Origin: a virus
Virus record (IMG/VR): IMGVR_UViG_3300017772_000099
Span: 1 to 26,278 of that record
DNA length: 26,278 nt
Direction: 5' to 3' (one strand)
A program made the translations under genes and the position numbers. This document shows, piece after piece, positions 1-7,485 of the stretch. Each line of letters begins with the position of its first letter. Within the stretch, counting starts at the first letter, position 1. Below the pieces are notes generated by a model. That model saw only the letters and a list, made by a program, of their open reading frames with translations. It was not told where the DNA came from and did no database searches.

Positions 1-3
1 CAT
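1..3 (-). CDS. start codon of a further leftward gene (cut by window edge)
   Basis: On the minus strand an ATG occupies the first three bases, preceded by a GGAGAG ribosome site (positions 9-14) and lying two bases past the TAA of the helix-turn-helix gene. Only the start codon is inside the window, so nothing can be said of the product. The tight spacing suggests that the leftward operon continues beyond the edge. Confidence 0.4.
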
Positions 4-5
4 TA

Positions 6-623
6 TTACTCTCCAATTTTATTAATCCAAGCACTCACGGTATTACGGTGCTTACCAGTAATTTCACTTACTTCAGCTATAGTACATCCTTCAGCCAATA
101 ATTGCAAGCCTTTTTCTTTAATATCTGATTTATTTTCCAATTTATCCAATCTCTTATCTGTAGCTACAGCGTGATCTACTAATAATCCTGTTATATTTTC
201 GAGATTAGCCACCCTGTTAGCAAGATTAACTTGGTCGCTCACACTATTCAAGAAACTACTTAATGTACTGGCAGAACGTATATTACGCTTAGTACCGCTG
301 TTCCATATTTTAGTATCCCTCATGAGAGAAAATGTAGGATGATCCTTATTCTGCCTAATACTATAATCAATTACATTCTTATAAATTGGACTATGTTTGA
401 TCTCATCAACCCAAGTTTCCTTCTTAGTATACTTATCAGAGATAGCTTGCAAGGCTTTATTAGCATTGTCACCACTATCTAATACATACTTATAAGCACT
501 CTCAGTCTCATCTTTAGTAGCCCTCACTCTCTTCTGTATCACACCAGAGTCTATTAAATCCTGTATCAGATTAGAACGTTCGGCCTCTTGAGTGGAAAGG
601 AGAGTTTTAAGTTCTTTAGACAC
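6..623 (-). CDS. unknown protein with C-terminal helix-turn-helix
   Basis: A 205-residue protein. About residues 171-205 look like a homeodomain/resolvase-type helix-turn-helix (AEGCTIAEVSEITGKHRNTV then SAWI), the pattern used by small phage DNA-binding proteins. Residues 128-170 are rich in heptad-like Leu/Val and may form a coiled coil, so a dimer or oligomer is plausible. The N-terminal half is charged and unrecognised. It is the seventh gene from the leftward promoter near 2300 and overlaps the gene before it by 8 bases. A transcription regulator, or a small-terminase-like DNA-recognition protein, would fit the architecture, but nothing in the sequence decides between them. Confidence 0.75.
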   Translation of the reverse strand: MSKELKTLLSTQEAERSNLIQDLIDSGVIQKRVRATKDETESAYKYVLDSGDNANKALQAISDKYTKKETWVDEIKHSPIYKNVIDYSIRQNKDHPTFSLMRDTKIWNSGTKRNIRSASTLSSFLNSVSDQVNLANRVANLENITGLLVDHAVATDKRLDKLENKSDIKEKGLQLLAEGCTIAEVSEITGKHRNTVSAWINKIGE

Positions 624-837
624 AACTATAATCCCACTTATCTACGATAGTATGCGTCATAGTATCATAAACATGCCCCCATTCGTGATCATACATACTA
701 CTACCGCCAGCATTCGCTTCACATCTTAACTTACCAACCCTAGTTGCATCTTCTTGTGTATCAAATGAGTTCAGAAAATCATTCATACCCCCACAAGGAT
801 AACACTGTTGACCAGTAAACACCATAAATCGTCCCAT
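616..837 (-). CDS. small conserved phage-type protein, CxxC motif
   Basis: A 73-residue protein that starts with a hydrophobic strand (MGRFMVFTGQQ) followed by CYPCGG and a segment resembling NDFLNSFDTQEDA, then ends in an acidic/aromatic strand near IVDKWDY. Short phage proteins with a 'YYPxGGxxDFxxSFDTxEEA' core and a C-terminal 'HVVDxxxxxIV' strand are familiar from many tailed phages but have no assigned role. The start is supported by AGAGGG seven bases before the ATG. The two Cys in CYPC could bind metal or form a disulfide; no partner pair is obvious. Confidence 0.72.
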   Translation of the reverse strand: MGRFMVFTGQQCYPCGGMNDFLNSFDTQEDATRVGKLRCEANAGGSSMYDHEWGHVYDTMTHTIVDKWDYSCV

Positions 838-904
838 ACTTAAACCCTCTTAGTAAAATTCCAGAAAAATCCTATACGAATAATCCCCCATAAAATACCC
901 CCCT

Positions 905-1105
905 TTACAGTCCGCACTCATCTTCTAAATAAAAATCACAAAACATTTTCTCAGTATCCCTTGTAATATTACTTTGAACTTCAAACATAGTTATACTAGG
1001 TGGATTACCAGTAAAAGGGCTATACTCGTACATAGCACCGTGTTTGATTAATAACTTCCTAAAATCAGATATAAAGGCTTCTTCCCTTTCTTTCGCTGTA
1101 ACCAT
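905..1105 (-). CDS. hypothetical protein, 66 aa
   Basis: Not recognised. It is charged and soluble-looking, with a helical N-terminus (residues 3-23, KEREEAFISDFRKLLIKHG) and a C-terminus carrying two Cys. AGGAGA stands five bases before the ATG, a strong ribosome site, and the gene sits in line with its leftward neighbours. About 67 non-coding bases separate its end from the following gene. Confidence 0.6.
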   Translation of the reverse strand: MVTAKEREEAFISDFRKLLIKHGAMYEYSPFTGNPPSITMFEVQSNITRDTEKMFCDFYLEDECGL

Positions 1106-1114
1106 AATATTCTC

Positions 1115-1339
1115 CTATAGATTGTGAACAAAATCCCACTGAATCCTATCTCCATTATTGTAAATCCTATACACCTCATGCCCTAATAAATAAGCTGTAT
1201 TGTTATTGTGATCTAATCCCCACATCATCATACGTGCATCATCTACAATTTGCAATCGAATACTCTCTTCTTTACAACGTAATGATAGTGCATCTTGGAA
1301 CTCTTTCTTCTTCCATTGTTTGAAATCTGCTGGTGTCAT
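1115..1339 (-). CDS. hypothetical protein, 74 aa
   Basis: Not recognised. The first third is a charged helix (TPADFKQWKKKEFQDAL); the remainder looks like a small beta fold with a strand-rich C-terminus (residues 48-72). The ATG follows GGGGAAA at a normal distance, and this ribosome site lies inside the end of the upstream gene, so the two are probably translated together. Confidence 0.6.
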   Translation of the reverse strand: MTPADFKQWKKKEFQDALSLRCKEESIRLQIVDDARMMMWGLDHNNNTAYLLGHEVYRIYNNGDRIQWDFVHNL

Positions 1340-1340
1340 A

Positions 1341-1652
1341 TTATTTCCCCAGTTTAGCCTTTAGAAACTCGTACTGTTCTAGTTGTATAGCTATATTTTC
1401 CTTACGTCTCTCTTCACGAATAATCTCAGCATCTTCTTCAGAGATTAGACCTTCATGTTCCATAACAAATAATTCTATATCTGATTTAAAATTTATATAA
1501 GGACTGCCCTCATCATATTCATCATTCTTAGCTACTAGATGGAAATAGCTACCACCTTCGAGTTTAATAAGTAACCCATTGCCACAATAAGACCAGTTTG
1601 CACTCTCAATGACTTTACCTTTCAACTCCTCTAAATCTACTATTCTTTTCAT
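1341..1652 (-). CDS. hypothetical protein, 103 aa
   Basis: Not recognised. The N-terminal half reads as a small beta domain (residues 1-60: GKVIESANWSYCGNGLLIKL and a following strand). The C-terminal 35 residues are a highly charged helix rich in Glu, Lys and Arg. The start is preceded by AGGAGAAT, a good ribosome site. It lies between a small exported-looking protein and the 74-residue gene in the same leftward operon. Confidence 0.62.
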   Translation of the reverse strand: MKRIVDLEELKGKVIESANWSYCGNGLLIKLEGGSYFHLVAKNDEYDEGSPYINFKSDIELFVMEHEGLISEEDAEIIREERRKENIAIQLEQYEFLKAKLGK

Positions 1653-1665
1653 GCTATTCTCCTAA

Positions 1666-1863
1666 TTAATGAACTCTAACTGCTGCATTCATAAAAGTAT
1701 CTACATCTACGAATATCTTATAGTTTCTCACGTAACATCTACCTTTGTCAACATATATTTCTCTATTTATATATCTACCCAACTTTAATTTGCAATGTAC
1801 ATCTGTCATATCAGGAACAGGGGAGATAAGAAGCAGGGATAGCCCTATAATGTACCTAATCAT
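1666..1863 (-). CDS. small exported or membrane-anchored protein, 65 aa
   Basis: The N-terminus (MIRYIIGLSLLLISPVPDMT) is a basic residue followed by about 13 hydrophobic residues, which looks like a signal peptide or a signal anchor. A mature part of about 45 residues with two Cys (HCKLK and GRCYV) could form a disulfide in the periplasm. There is no lipobox. The ATG overlaps the TGA of the upstream membrane-protein gene (ATGA), pointing to translational coupling. Its job is unknown; adjacency to a two-segment membrane protein suggests a shared role at the envelope. Confidence 0.62.
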   Translation of the reverse strand: MIRYIIGLSLLLISPVPDMTDVHCKLKLGRYINREIYVDKGRCYVRNYKIFVDVDTFMNAAVRVH

Positions 1864-2255
1864 TTGTCTTTACTATAGCTTTGCAATACATTCAATAGTA
1901 CATCTTTAATTTCACGTACTTCTTCAGATTTAACTACATCTTCACCTACTTCGCTTGCTGCTATTAAGTACATAGTTTCTTTTGATGGGATTAAGATAAC
2001 AGAGGATATTAAAATAATTGTAACAGTGATTAACTTCCGTGTATAACCAACTAAAGACTTTTTATTAGTTAAATGGGTAGCTAAGGCTTCCTCCCACTGG
2101 TCAACTGGTGTGTGAGAATAACACTTAGGGGCTTCACTTGCATGGAAGACAGTTACAAGTAAGATAACAACACTGATAGCTACACTCCACCACATCAATA
2201 CCTCTACTTTAGAGATTAAGTCCGCAACGTATAACAAAACTGATAATGTATTCAT
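1860..2255 (-). CDS. conserved phage membrane protein, 131 aa
   Basis: Two hydrophobic segments, about residues 20-40 and 73-93, flank a polar loop. The C-terminal stretch YLIAASEVGEDVVKSEEVRE is followed by an amphipathic helix. From memory, similar 'AASEVGExVVxSxE' tails occur in membrane proteins of unrelated tailed phages, with unknown function. It is the first gene behind the leftward promoter (positions 2291-2319) and is probably made early. Its ribosome site AGGAAA is rather far from the ATG. A role at the inner membrane, such as exclusion or host takeover, is possible but not shown. Confidence 0.7.
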   Translation of the reverse strand: MNTLSVLLYVADLISKVEVLMWWSVAISVVILLVTVFHASEAPKCYSHTPVDQWEEALATHLTNKKSLVGYTRKLITVTIILISSVILIPSKETMYLIAASEVGEDVVKSEEVREIKDVLLNVLQSYSKDK

Positions 2256-2290
2256 AATAATATTTTCCTAATTGATTTGATTGAGTGGTA

Positions 2291-2319
2291 ATAATAAACT
2301 AATGCAACACCTCTGTCAA
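2291..2319 (-). promoter_or_regulatory. leftward sigma70 promoter
   Basis: Read on the minus strand, TTGACA (2319-2314) is followed by a 17-bp spacer and TATTAT (2296-2291): a perfect -35 and a five-of-six -10. Transcription would begin near 2284, about 30 bases before the ATG of the 131-residue membrane protein, and serve the leftward cluster down to the window edge. Confidence 0.75.
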
Positions 2320-2373
2320 TACTTATTTACAGATATTAATAAGAATCTAATACCATTAAATTACTAATAAGGG

Positions 2374-2402
2374 TTGACACAAGAGGATAAGGATGATAGT
2401 AT
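2374..2402 (+). promoter_or_regulatory. rightward sigma70 promoter
   Basis: TTGACA (2374-2379), a 17-bp spacer and TAGTAT (2397-2402) point rightward. A start near 2409 leaves about 28 bases before an ATG at 2437 that has a good AAGGA site. A weaker second candidate, TTTACA (2326-2331) with TAATAC (2348-2353) at 16 bp, lies upstream. Together with the leftward promoter this makes a back-to-back control region. Confidence 0.65.
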
Positions 2403-2436
2403 GGAGTTTGAATTGATTATATTAAGGAATACAACA

Positions 2437-2886
2437 ATGACACGTATCAATATAGTAGAACCTGAGCAACTAACTAAACAACACCTGTTAGCTGAGTATA
2501 GAGAGTTGCCTAGAGTGTTCACACATATTCTTAAAGCAGCAGAGAAAGGTAAAACTACAGATGACTTTGATATTCCAGATAAATATACAATTGGTAAAGG
2601 CCATGTCACATTCTTCTATGATAAAGCAGATTATTTATACTGGCGATTCCATAATATAGCAGATGTATTAGAAGGTACATTTGAGGTTAATTTGAATAAA
2701 GATTTAATAGATAAGGTAGACAATGATTATGATAAACTTCCAGAGTGGGCTTATGGTGAATATTCTCCAACACCAGAAGAGGTATATTTGAATATGTATA
2801 GATTAGCAAATAGGCACTTCTTTAAGTTGACTAATGATCATAATGATGATATTGTAGTTGCAATTACTAATAACGGAGATAAATAA
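2437..2886 (+). CDS. hypothetical protein, first gene of the rightward operon
   Basis: A 149-residue acidic protein of unknown function with no membrane segment or motif I can name. I place the start at the ATG at 2437 because AAGGA lies eight bases before it and because a strong promoter overlaps the region upstream. Longer versions are possible from the ATG at 2401 (AAGGA seven bases upstream) or the TTG at 2374, but the TTG is the promoter -35 itself. The final TAA overlaps the next ATG (TAATG), so translation is coupled to the following gene. Confidence 0.68.
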   Translation: MTRINIVEPEQLTKQHLLAEYRELPRVFTHILKAAEKGKTTDDFDIPDKYTIGKGHVTFFYDKADYLYWRFHNIADVLEGTFEVNLNKDLIDKVDNDYDKLPEWAYGEYSPTPEEVYLNMYRLANRHFFKLTNDHNDDIVVAITNNGDK

Positions 2887-3308
2887 TGAGTAAGAAATTG
2901 ACTAAAGAAGAAGTAACATTATTCCCACAATTTGTATATAATGCTATTATGACACCAGACGGTACTATATTACATTCAAAACATAGACATGATTATATCT
3001 TATATGAAGATGCTAATGGCGAAAAATATATGCTAGATGGAGGTAATGACTATAGACGTACACATATTAATGAACAAGAAGCTACAGATATATCAGTGAC
3101 ATACAGTGACAGCATAGATAAGATAAGAGAGCATCTAGTGTGGGGTACTTATGGCAAAGATGGAGAATTAGAGCTTAAAGAAGTATTATTAAAAGATATG
3201 AGTGATAATCATATTAAAGCAATTATTAATGATGGATATAAATTAAACCCTGTGATGAAATTAGAGTTGCTTTATAGGGCAGAGAATGATATTATTATTT
3301 TAGATTAA
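2886..3308 (+). CDS. conserved phage protein with HRHDY motif, 140 aa
   Basis: A soluble protein of unknown function. Its hallmark is a stretch near residues 22-38 reading TPDGTILHSKHRHDYI, followed by YMLDGGNDYRR and later VWGTYGKDGELEL and the DNHIKAII segment. Proteins with the same chain of motifs (PDGTxLxSxHRHDY, then GGxDYxR, WGTRGKDG, HIxAIL) are widespread in large tailed phages and remain unassigned; this statement rests on memory. His, Asp and Tyr clustered in HRHDY could form a metal site. It begins on the stop codon of the gene before it. Confidence 0.72.
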   Translation: MSKKLTKEEVTLFPQFVYNAIMTPDGTILHSKHRHDYILYEDANGEKYMLDGGNDYRRTHINEQEATDISVTYSDSIDKIREHLVWGTYGKDGELELKEVLLKDMSDNHIKAIINDGYKLNPVMKLELLYRAENDIIILD

Positions 3309-3325
3309 TTGGATTAGAGGTATAA

Positions 3326-4573
3326 ATGAACACACAAGAAGATGCTATTAATGCCATCAAATCTGGAAATAATGTAGCTCTATTCGCTTCGGCAGGAAAA
3401 GGTAAATCATATATTATTAAACAGATGTTAGACCAGTTTACTGTGCTTGTAGCTCCTACTGGTATAGCTGCTCTTAATATAGGAGGTGAGACAGCTCATA
3501 GCATCTTTGGACTACCTTTTGGTATACCTGTAGAGAAGGATAAGACATCACATAGTAAATCCTTTATAGAGTTATTTGGAGGTAACAGTAAGATTAAAAG
3601 GGTTATCTTTGATGAAGCACCTATGTTATTATCTTGCCACTTAGATTTAATTGATGTTAAACTTAGACATATTAAGAAGATTAATAAGCCATTTGGAGGT
3701 ATCCAAGTAATTCTCACTGGAGACCCATTTCAACTGCCACCAATCATTTCAGCACAGGATAAAAGATTATATAGAACCCTGTACCGAAGTGGATTTATAT
3801 TTGATTCTAAAGTGTGGGATAAGGCTAATTTCCAAGTATTAGGTTTAGATAAGGTTTATAGACAAAGTGATGTAGAACAGATTAGATTACTAGATGCTAT
3901 ACGTTCTAAAGGAGATGGGTGGAAACAAGCTGTAGTAGACATTAATAATATGTGTAAATACGAAGCTAATGATAACACTCTGAATCTATGTGTATTCAAT
4001 AAAGATGCAGATATTACTAACGAGAAGCATTATAAGAAGAATACTAATAAGCCTAAGCAATATGCAGCTATTATTAAAGGTAAGTTTAAATCTAAAGATT
4101 GTATCGTAGACCCTATTATTAGTCTTAAAGAAGGATTACGTGTTATTATTTGTGCCAACTGTCCAGACAAAGCATATAAGAATGGTCAAATGGGTGAAAT
4201 AGTTTCTTTACATGATGATTATGTTATGGTAAAGTTAGACAATGGTGACGTAGTGAGTGTAGAGCCTAATAAATGGGAATCTCATAAATACAGCAATGGT
4301 GTTACAGGATTGAAGCGAAGTGTTATAGGCTCTTGCACTCAGATACCTATTAGACAAGGTAATAGTATATCCATTCACAAATCACAGAGCTTGACCTTAG
4401 ACAATGTAGTTATTAATATGGGTAAAGGTGCATTCAGTCCTGCATTAACTTATGTAGCATTATCAAGAGTTAGAGATTTAAGAAATGTAGCACTCACTAG
4501 ACCAATAAAAGAATCTGATATTATTATTGACAAACGTGTACAGACATATTATAATACTTTAAAACTTAAATAA
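3326..4573 (+). CDS. PIF1/Dda-like superfamily 1 DNA helicase
   Basis: A 415-residue helicase of the PIF1/RecD/Dda branch, predicted to unwind DNA 5'-3' with ATP. Motifs in order: Walker A FASAGKGKS with Lys27; motif Ia VAPTGIAALNIGGETAHSIF; Walker B VIFDEAPM with Asp96-Glu97; motif III LTGDPFQLPP; and near the C-terminus SISIHKSQSLTLDN and ALSRVRDLRNV (motifs V/VI). The length matches phage T4 Dda (about 440). Such helicases help remodel forks or load onto origins and fit beside the primase-helicase downstream. AGAGG stands five bases before the ATG. A consensus promoter lies inside its last codons. Confidence 0.93.
   Translation: MNTQEDAINAIKSGNNVALFASAGKGKSYIIKQMLDQFTVLVAPTGIAALNIGGETAHSIFGLPFGIPVEKDKTSHSKSFIELFGGNSKIKRVIFDEAPMLLSCHLDLIDVKLRHIKKINKPFGGIQVILTGDPFQLPPIISAQDKRLYRTLYRSGFIFDSKVWDKANFQVLGLDKVYRQSDVEQIRLLDAIRSKGDGWKQAVVDINNMCKYEANDNTLNLCVFNKDADITNEKHYKKNTNKPKQYAAIIKGKFKSKDCIVDPIISLKEGLRVIICANCPDKAYKNGQMGEIVSLHDDYVMVKLDNGDVVSVEPNKWESHKYSNGVTGLKRSVIGSCTQIPIRQGNSISIHKSQSLTLDNVVINMGKGAFSPALTYVALSRVRDLRNVALTRPIKESDIIIDKRVQTYYNTLKLK
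4527..4555 (+). promoter_or_regulatory. perfect consensus sigma70 promoter inside the helicase gene end
   Basis: TTGACA (4527-4532), a 17-bp spacer and TATAAT (4550-4555) match the sigma70 consensus at all twelve positions. Initiation near 4562 would fall just before the helicase stop codon and about 27 bases before the next ATG (4589). This would give the 55-residue gene and the primase/polymerase genes a supply independent of the operon's first promoter. Confidence 0.75.
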
Positions 4574-4588
4574 AACTAGGAGAATACT

Positions 4589-4756
4589 ATGTTCGTTATT
4601 ATTACTTGGAATAAAGATGAAGTAGAATACACACGCTTACTTGAAGATGAAGACGTTTGCACGTTAGTCTTTGACACATTTGTAGAGGCAACAGATTATA
4701 CATGGGCTAATGAAGAATTATTAGATGATACATTTAAGATTGTGGAGTTAAGTTAA
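4589..4756 (+). CDS. hypothetical acidic protein, 55 aa
   Basis: A small gene in the gap after the helicase. It starts MFVIITWNKDEVEYTRLLED and ends FKIVELS; the protein is strongly acidic with alternating strand-like ends, and I do not recognise it. AGGAG lies six bases before the ATG. Its TAA overlaps the ATG of the next gene (TAATG), typical of real coupled phage genes. It is the first gene behind the consensus promoter at 4527-4555, so it may be made in quantity. Confidence 0.65.
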   Translation: MFVIITWNKDEVEYTRLLEDEDVCTLVFDTFVEATDYTWANEELLDDTFKIVELS

Positions 4757-4965
4757 TGAACCTTAAAAACAGTACATTTGAAACACCATTTGGATATACA
4801 GACAGCAATCATGCTCCTACTAACTTAACTAAAGTAGATGTAATATGTTTATACGGAGGACATGTCACATATTGCAATAACTTTGTTGTTTATAATAAAG
4901 AACGGTATTGGGATACAGTGGGTAATATTATTGGTGATGTAGTGGCTTGGAAGCGGAGGTATTGA
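4756..4965 (+). CDS. hypothetical protein, 69 aa
   Basis: Not recognised. A soluble protein rich in aromatic and Asn/Thr residues with two Cys (VICLYGG and VTYCNN); the C-terminus ends in a basic WKRRY. It starts on the stop codon of the gene before and ends one base before the next ATG. Confidence 0.6.
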   Translation: MNLKNSTFETPFGYTDSNHAPTNLTKVDVICLYGGHVTYCNNFVVYNKERYWDTVGNIIGDVVAWKRRY

Positions 4966-4966
4966 T

Positions 4967-5170
4967 ATGAAGCTAAGTGAGTGTACTATAGGAAAAGTTG
5001 TACAATTAAAGAAATTCACTTATGATGAATTGATGGATGGCAGAACCTATGGATTTGGACACGTTGTTGAGTTTAAGTATATGACTGGCAATCTAGCAGT
5101 AGTTGTGGATACACCTTGGGATGGTTTACAATATTACCTCCCAGAAGACTTAAAACCACTGGAGGATTAA
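4967..5170 (+). CDS. hypothetical protein, 67 aa, probable small beta fold
   Basis: Not recognised by family. The pattern of short strands around Gly/Val (GKVVQLKKFTY, HVVEFKYMTGNLAVVVD) is like small SH3-type barrel proteins common in phage early regions. GGAGG seven bases before the ATG is a near-ideal ribosome site. Confidence 0.6.
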   Translation: MKLSECTIGKVVQLKKFTYDELMDGRTYGFGHVVEFKYMTGNLAVVVDTPWDGLQYYLPEDLKPLED

Positions 5171-5172
5171 CT

Positions 5173-5406
5173 ATGAGAGATATCATAACAAGTGACACAG
5201 ATTTATGTACTTTACTTAGGAAGTACACCAATAGCCCTACTACACTAAATAGCCAAGCTGCTAGTAGAATAGAAGAACTAGATGAATGTTTATCTATGGT
5301 TAGGTCTAATTTAGAATCTCTAACTTTTAAGAAAGTACACCCGCAACAAGAGATATTAACTATAGAACAAATAATTGATATAATTGATGATTACAAGGGA
5401 GATTAA
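5173..5406 (+). CDS. hypothetical protein, 77 aa
   Basis: Not recognised. It is mostly helical, with a central segment near residues 28-50 (SQAASRIEELDECLSMVRSN) that could be a short coiled coil, and an acidic end. The same frame stays open upstream to an ATG at 5116, but that would overlap the previous gene by 55 bases. The ATG at 5173 follows GGAGG and sits three bases after the previous stop, so I use it. Confidence 0.62.
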   Translation: MRDIITSDTDLCTLLRKYTNSPTTLNSQAASRIEELDECLSMVRSNLESLTFKKVHPQQEILTIEQIIDIIDDYKGD

Positions 5407-5408
5407 AC

Positions 5409-5621
5409 ATGTTACTGACAATGCACATCGTAGGTTGCGTATTCTTCTTTTTACTATCATACTCACTGGGCTTCTTTATTAGTCAAAATCAATGTAATAA
5501 GAGTATGCAAACAATCTTAGCAGAACATATACAACATTATTTACAAGTAGGTATGAAGATAGGAAGAGAGCTAAATTCTGAGGAAAAGTTGCCAGATATT
5601 ATTCCTCATAAAATACACTAG
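5409..5621 (+). CDS. small single-pass membrane protein, 70 aa
   Basis: One hydrophobic segment at about residues 4-24 (HIVGCVFFFLLSYSLGFFI) is followed by a polar C-terminal domain of 45 residues ending in KIH. This is a membrane-anchored small protein with, most likely, a cytoplasmic tail. It lies directly before the primase-helicase, so membrane tethering of replication is one idea, without direct support. GGGAG precedes the ATG. Confidence 0.6.
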   Translation: MLLTMHIVGCVFFFLLSYSLGFFISQNQCNKSMQTILAEHIQHYLQVGMKIGRELNSEEKLPDIIPHKIH

Positions 5622-5630
5622 AGAATTAAT

Positions 5631-7481
5631 ATGACAGAAGAAAGAGACAATGGTGTAATACTGGGTCATCACGAATGCCCTGATTGCGGCTCTAATGATA
5701 ATCTAGTAGTATATGAGAAGCCAGATGGCAGTGTTGATGGGTATTGCTATAGTCCAAATTGTATTAGCCCTAGCGGCAAAGTAGGCTTCAAGAGTAATAA
5801 TGAGCTATACAAAACATATTTAAAAGATGAATATGATATAAGAAGAATTGATAGGAGTAAAAAGAAAGTGGCAGAAGATGATAAGCCAGCACGTAAGCGT
5901 ACTACTAAGGTTGCTAAGGAGAAGAAAGCAATCACTCCAGAAGAGAAAGCATCTGTACATAAGCAATCATCTATTAAAGGTGGTGGCTACCGTAATGTAT
6001 TAGACAAGTACAATAAGAAATTAGGTATTCGTACATCTTTCTCAGATTCAGGAGGGGTAGAGTATCGTTGGTATCCAGTAACAGAAGGAAAGACTAAAGA
6101 AGGTAAGCCTAATTTAGTCGGATATAAGAAGCGGATATGTGCTACTAAGGATTTCCGCTATGTAGGTAAAGGGTCTGGAGATGTAGACTTATTTAATCAG
6201 TGGAATTGTAGTGGAAATGGTAAGAGGTTGGTTCTGGTCGGCGGCGAGGAAGACACCTTAGCGGCTGTACAAATGATTGAGGAATACAGAAAGACTAGCA
6301 AGAATGCAGCACCTGTTGATGTTGTATCTAGTAGTATTGGGGAAGGCTCAATAGATAAGCAATGTCAGTTAAATTATGATTTCTTAGATGGATACGAGAG
6401 TATTATTATATCCTTAGATGCTGACACGGCTGGGGAGAATGCCACTGAGAAGTTAATCAAAGTATTACCACCTAGTAAAGTTAAAGTGATGCAACAACCA
6501 AGTGGCTCGAAAGACCCTAGCGATGCTTTGCAGAACGGAGATGAAGAGCAGTGGGTTAGATTATTATATGCTGCAACTAAACCTAAGATTGCTGGCATAG
6601 CTGGAAGTAGTACCATATTTGATGATATTATAGAGGCTTCTACTAAAGAGAAAATAGAACTACCGCCTTTCCTGAATAAAGTTAATGTAATGCTGAATGG
6701 TGGCCTCACTATGAATACATTTAATATTATTGCAGCTCAGACAAGTATTGGAAAAAGTAGTGTTACCAATGAGATACTACATCACTTAGTAATGAACTCT
6801 AAGGCTAAAGTAGGTGTTATGTCTTTAGAAGCATCTAAGGGTGTATTAGGTGAACAGTTATTATCTTTACATCTAGGTAAGCGTATCTCATCACTAGGCT
6901 CTATAAAGGCTAAGACTGATTACCTAATGGAGAATAGAGACAAGGCTAATGAGTTCTTTATGGATGAAGATGGGGATGATAGATTCTTTATTATGGATGA
7001 CCGTTCATACTTGTCTACAACAGATGAAGTGTTCAAGCAAATAGATAAGCTAGTCAGAGGTCTAGGTGTAAAAGTATTGATAATTGATGTACTATCTGAT
7101 TTAATGGATAACTTAGATATTAATGCACAAGCTGAGTTTATGGGTAGGATCAAGAAGCTAATAGCTAACAATGAGGTATGTATTATAGGTATTATGCACA
7201 TGCGTAAAGAGGCCACAGGCAAGGATAGTGACCCTCACTTAGTTAATGAGCATAGTATCTATGGAAGCTCTACAGCAGTTAAGAGTGCCAGTACAGTGTT
7301 ATTAATGTCTAGGGATAAAGTAAATGAAGATGAAGAAGTACGTAATACTACTAGGGTAACACTAACAAAGAATCGTATGAATGGTATCACTGGTAAGTGT
7401 TGTGAGTTGTACTATGACCATAAAGCACATAAACTACACGATAAAGATGTGTGGTCTGAGTCACAAATAGAGGGGTATTAA
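5631..7481 (+). CDS. T7 gp4-like DNA primase-helicase
   Basis: A bifunctional replication protein of 616 residues (T7 gp4 has 566). The N-terminal zinc ribbon has Cys16, Cys19, Cys39 and Cys44 and reads the primer template site. After a Lys-rich linker (residues about 75-110) comes the TOPRIM primase core, with Glu206/Asp208 in LVLVGGEED and Asp263/Asp265 in SLDADTAGEN. The C-terminal RecA-like helicase has Walker A AAQTSIGKSSV (Lys375), Walker B VLIIDVLSD, an IIGIMHMRKE strand and the STAVKSASTVLLMSRD segment. It would form a ring helicase at the fork and feed primers to the polymerase encoded five bases downstream. All catalytic motifs are intact. Confidence 0.95.
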   Translation: MTEERDNGVILGHHECPDCGSNDNLVVYEKPDGSVDGYCYSPNCISPSGKVGFKSNNELYKTYLKDEYDIRRIDRSKKKVAEDDKPARKRTTKVAKEKKAITPEEKASVHKQSSIKGGGYRNVLDKYNKKLGIRTSFSDSGGVEYRWYPVTEGKTKEGKPNLVGYKKRICATKDFRYVGKGSGDVDLFNQWNCSGNGKRLVLVGGEEDTLAAVQMIEEYRKTSKNAAPVDVVSSSIGEGSIDKQCQLNYDFLDGYESIIISLDADTAGENATEKLIKVLPPSKVKVMQQPSGSKDPSDALQNGDEEQWVRLLYAATKPKIAGIAGSSTIFDDIIEASTKEKIELPPFLNKVNVMLNGGLTMNTFNIIAAQTSIGKSSVTNEILHHLVMNSKAKVGVMSLEASKGVLGEQLLSLHLGKRISSLGSIKAKTDYLMENRDKANEFFMDEDGDDRFFIMDDRSYLSTTDEVFKQIDKLVRGLGVKVLIIDVLSDLMDNLDINAQAEFMGRIKKLIANNEVCIIGIMHMRKEATGKDSDPHLVNEHSIYGSSTAVKSASTVLLMSRDKVNEDEEVRNTTRVTLTKNRMNGITGKCCELYYDHKAHKLHDKDVWSESQIEGY

Positions 7482-7485
7482 ATAA

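Noticed and set aside
2374-2436. Longer first rightward gene starting at the TTG at 2374
   Set aside because: That TTG is the -35 box of a good promoter, and downstream ATGs with ribosome sites exist (2401, 2437).
6374-6709. A 111-codon antisense frame in the primase-helicase gene
   Set aside because: The opposite strand encodes the intact TOPRIM region; the antisense frame is Leu/Ser-rich and isolated.
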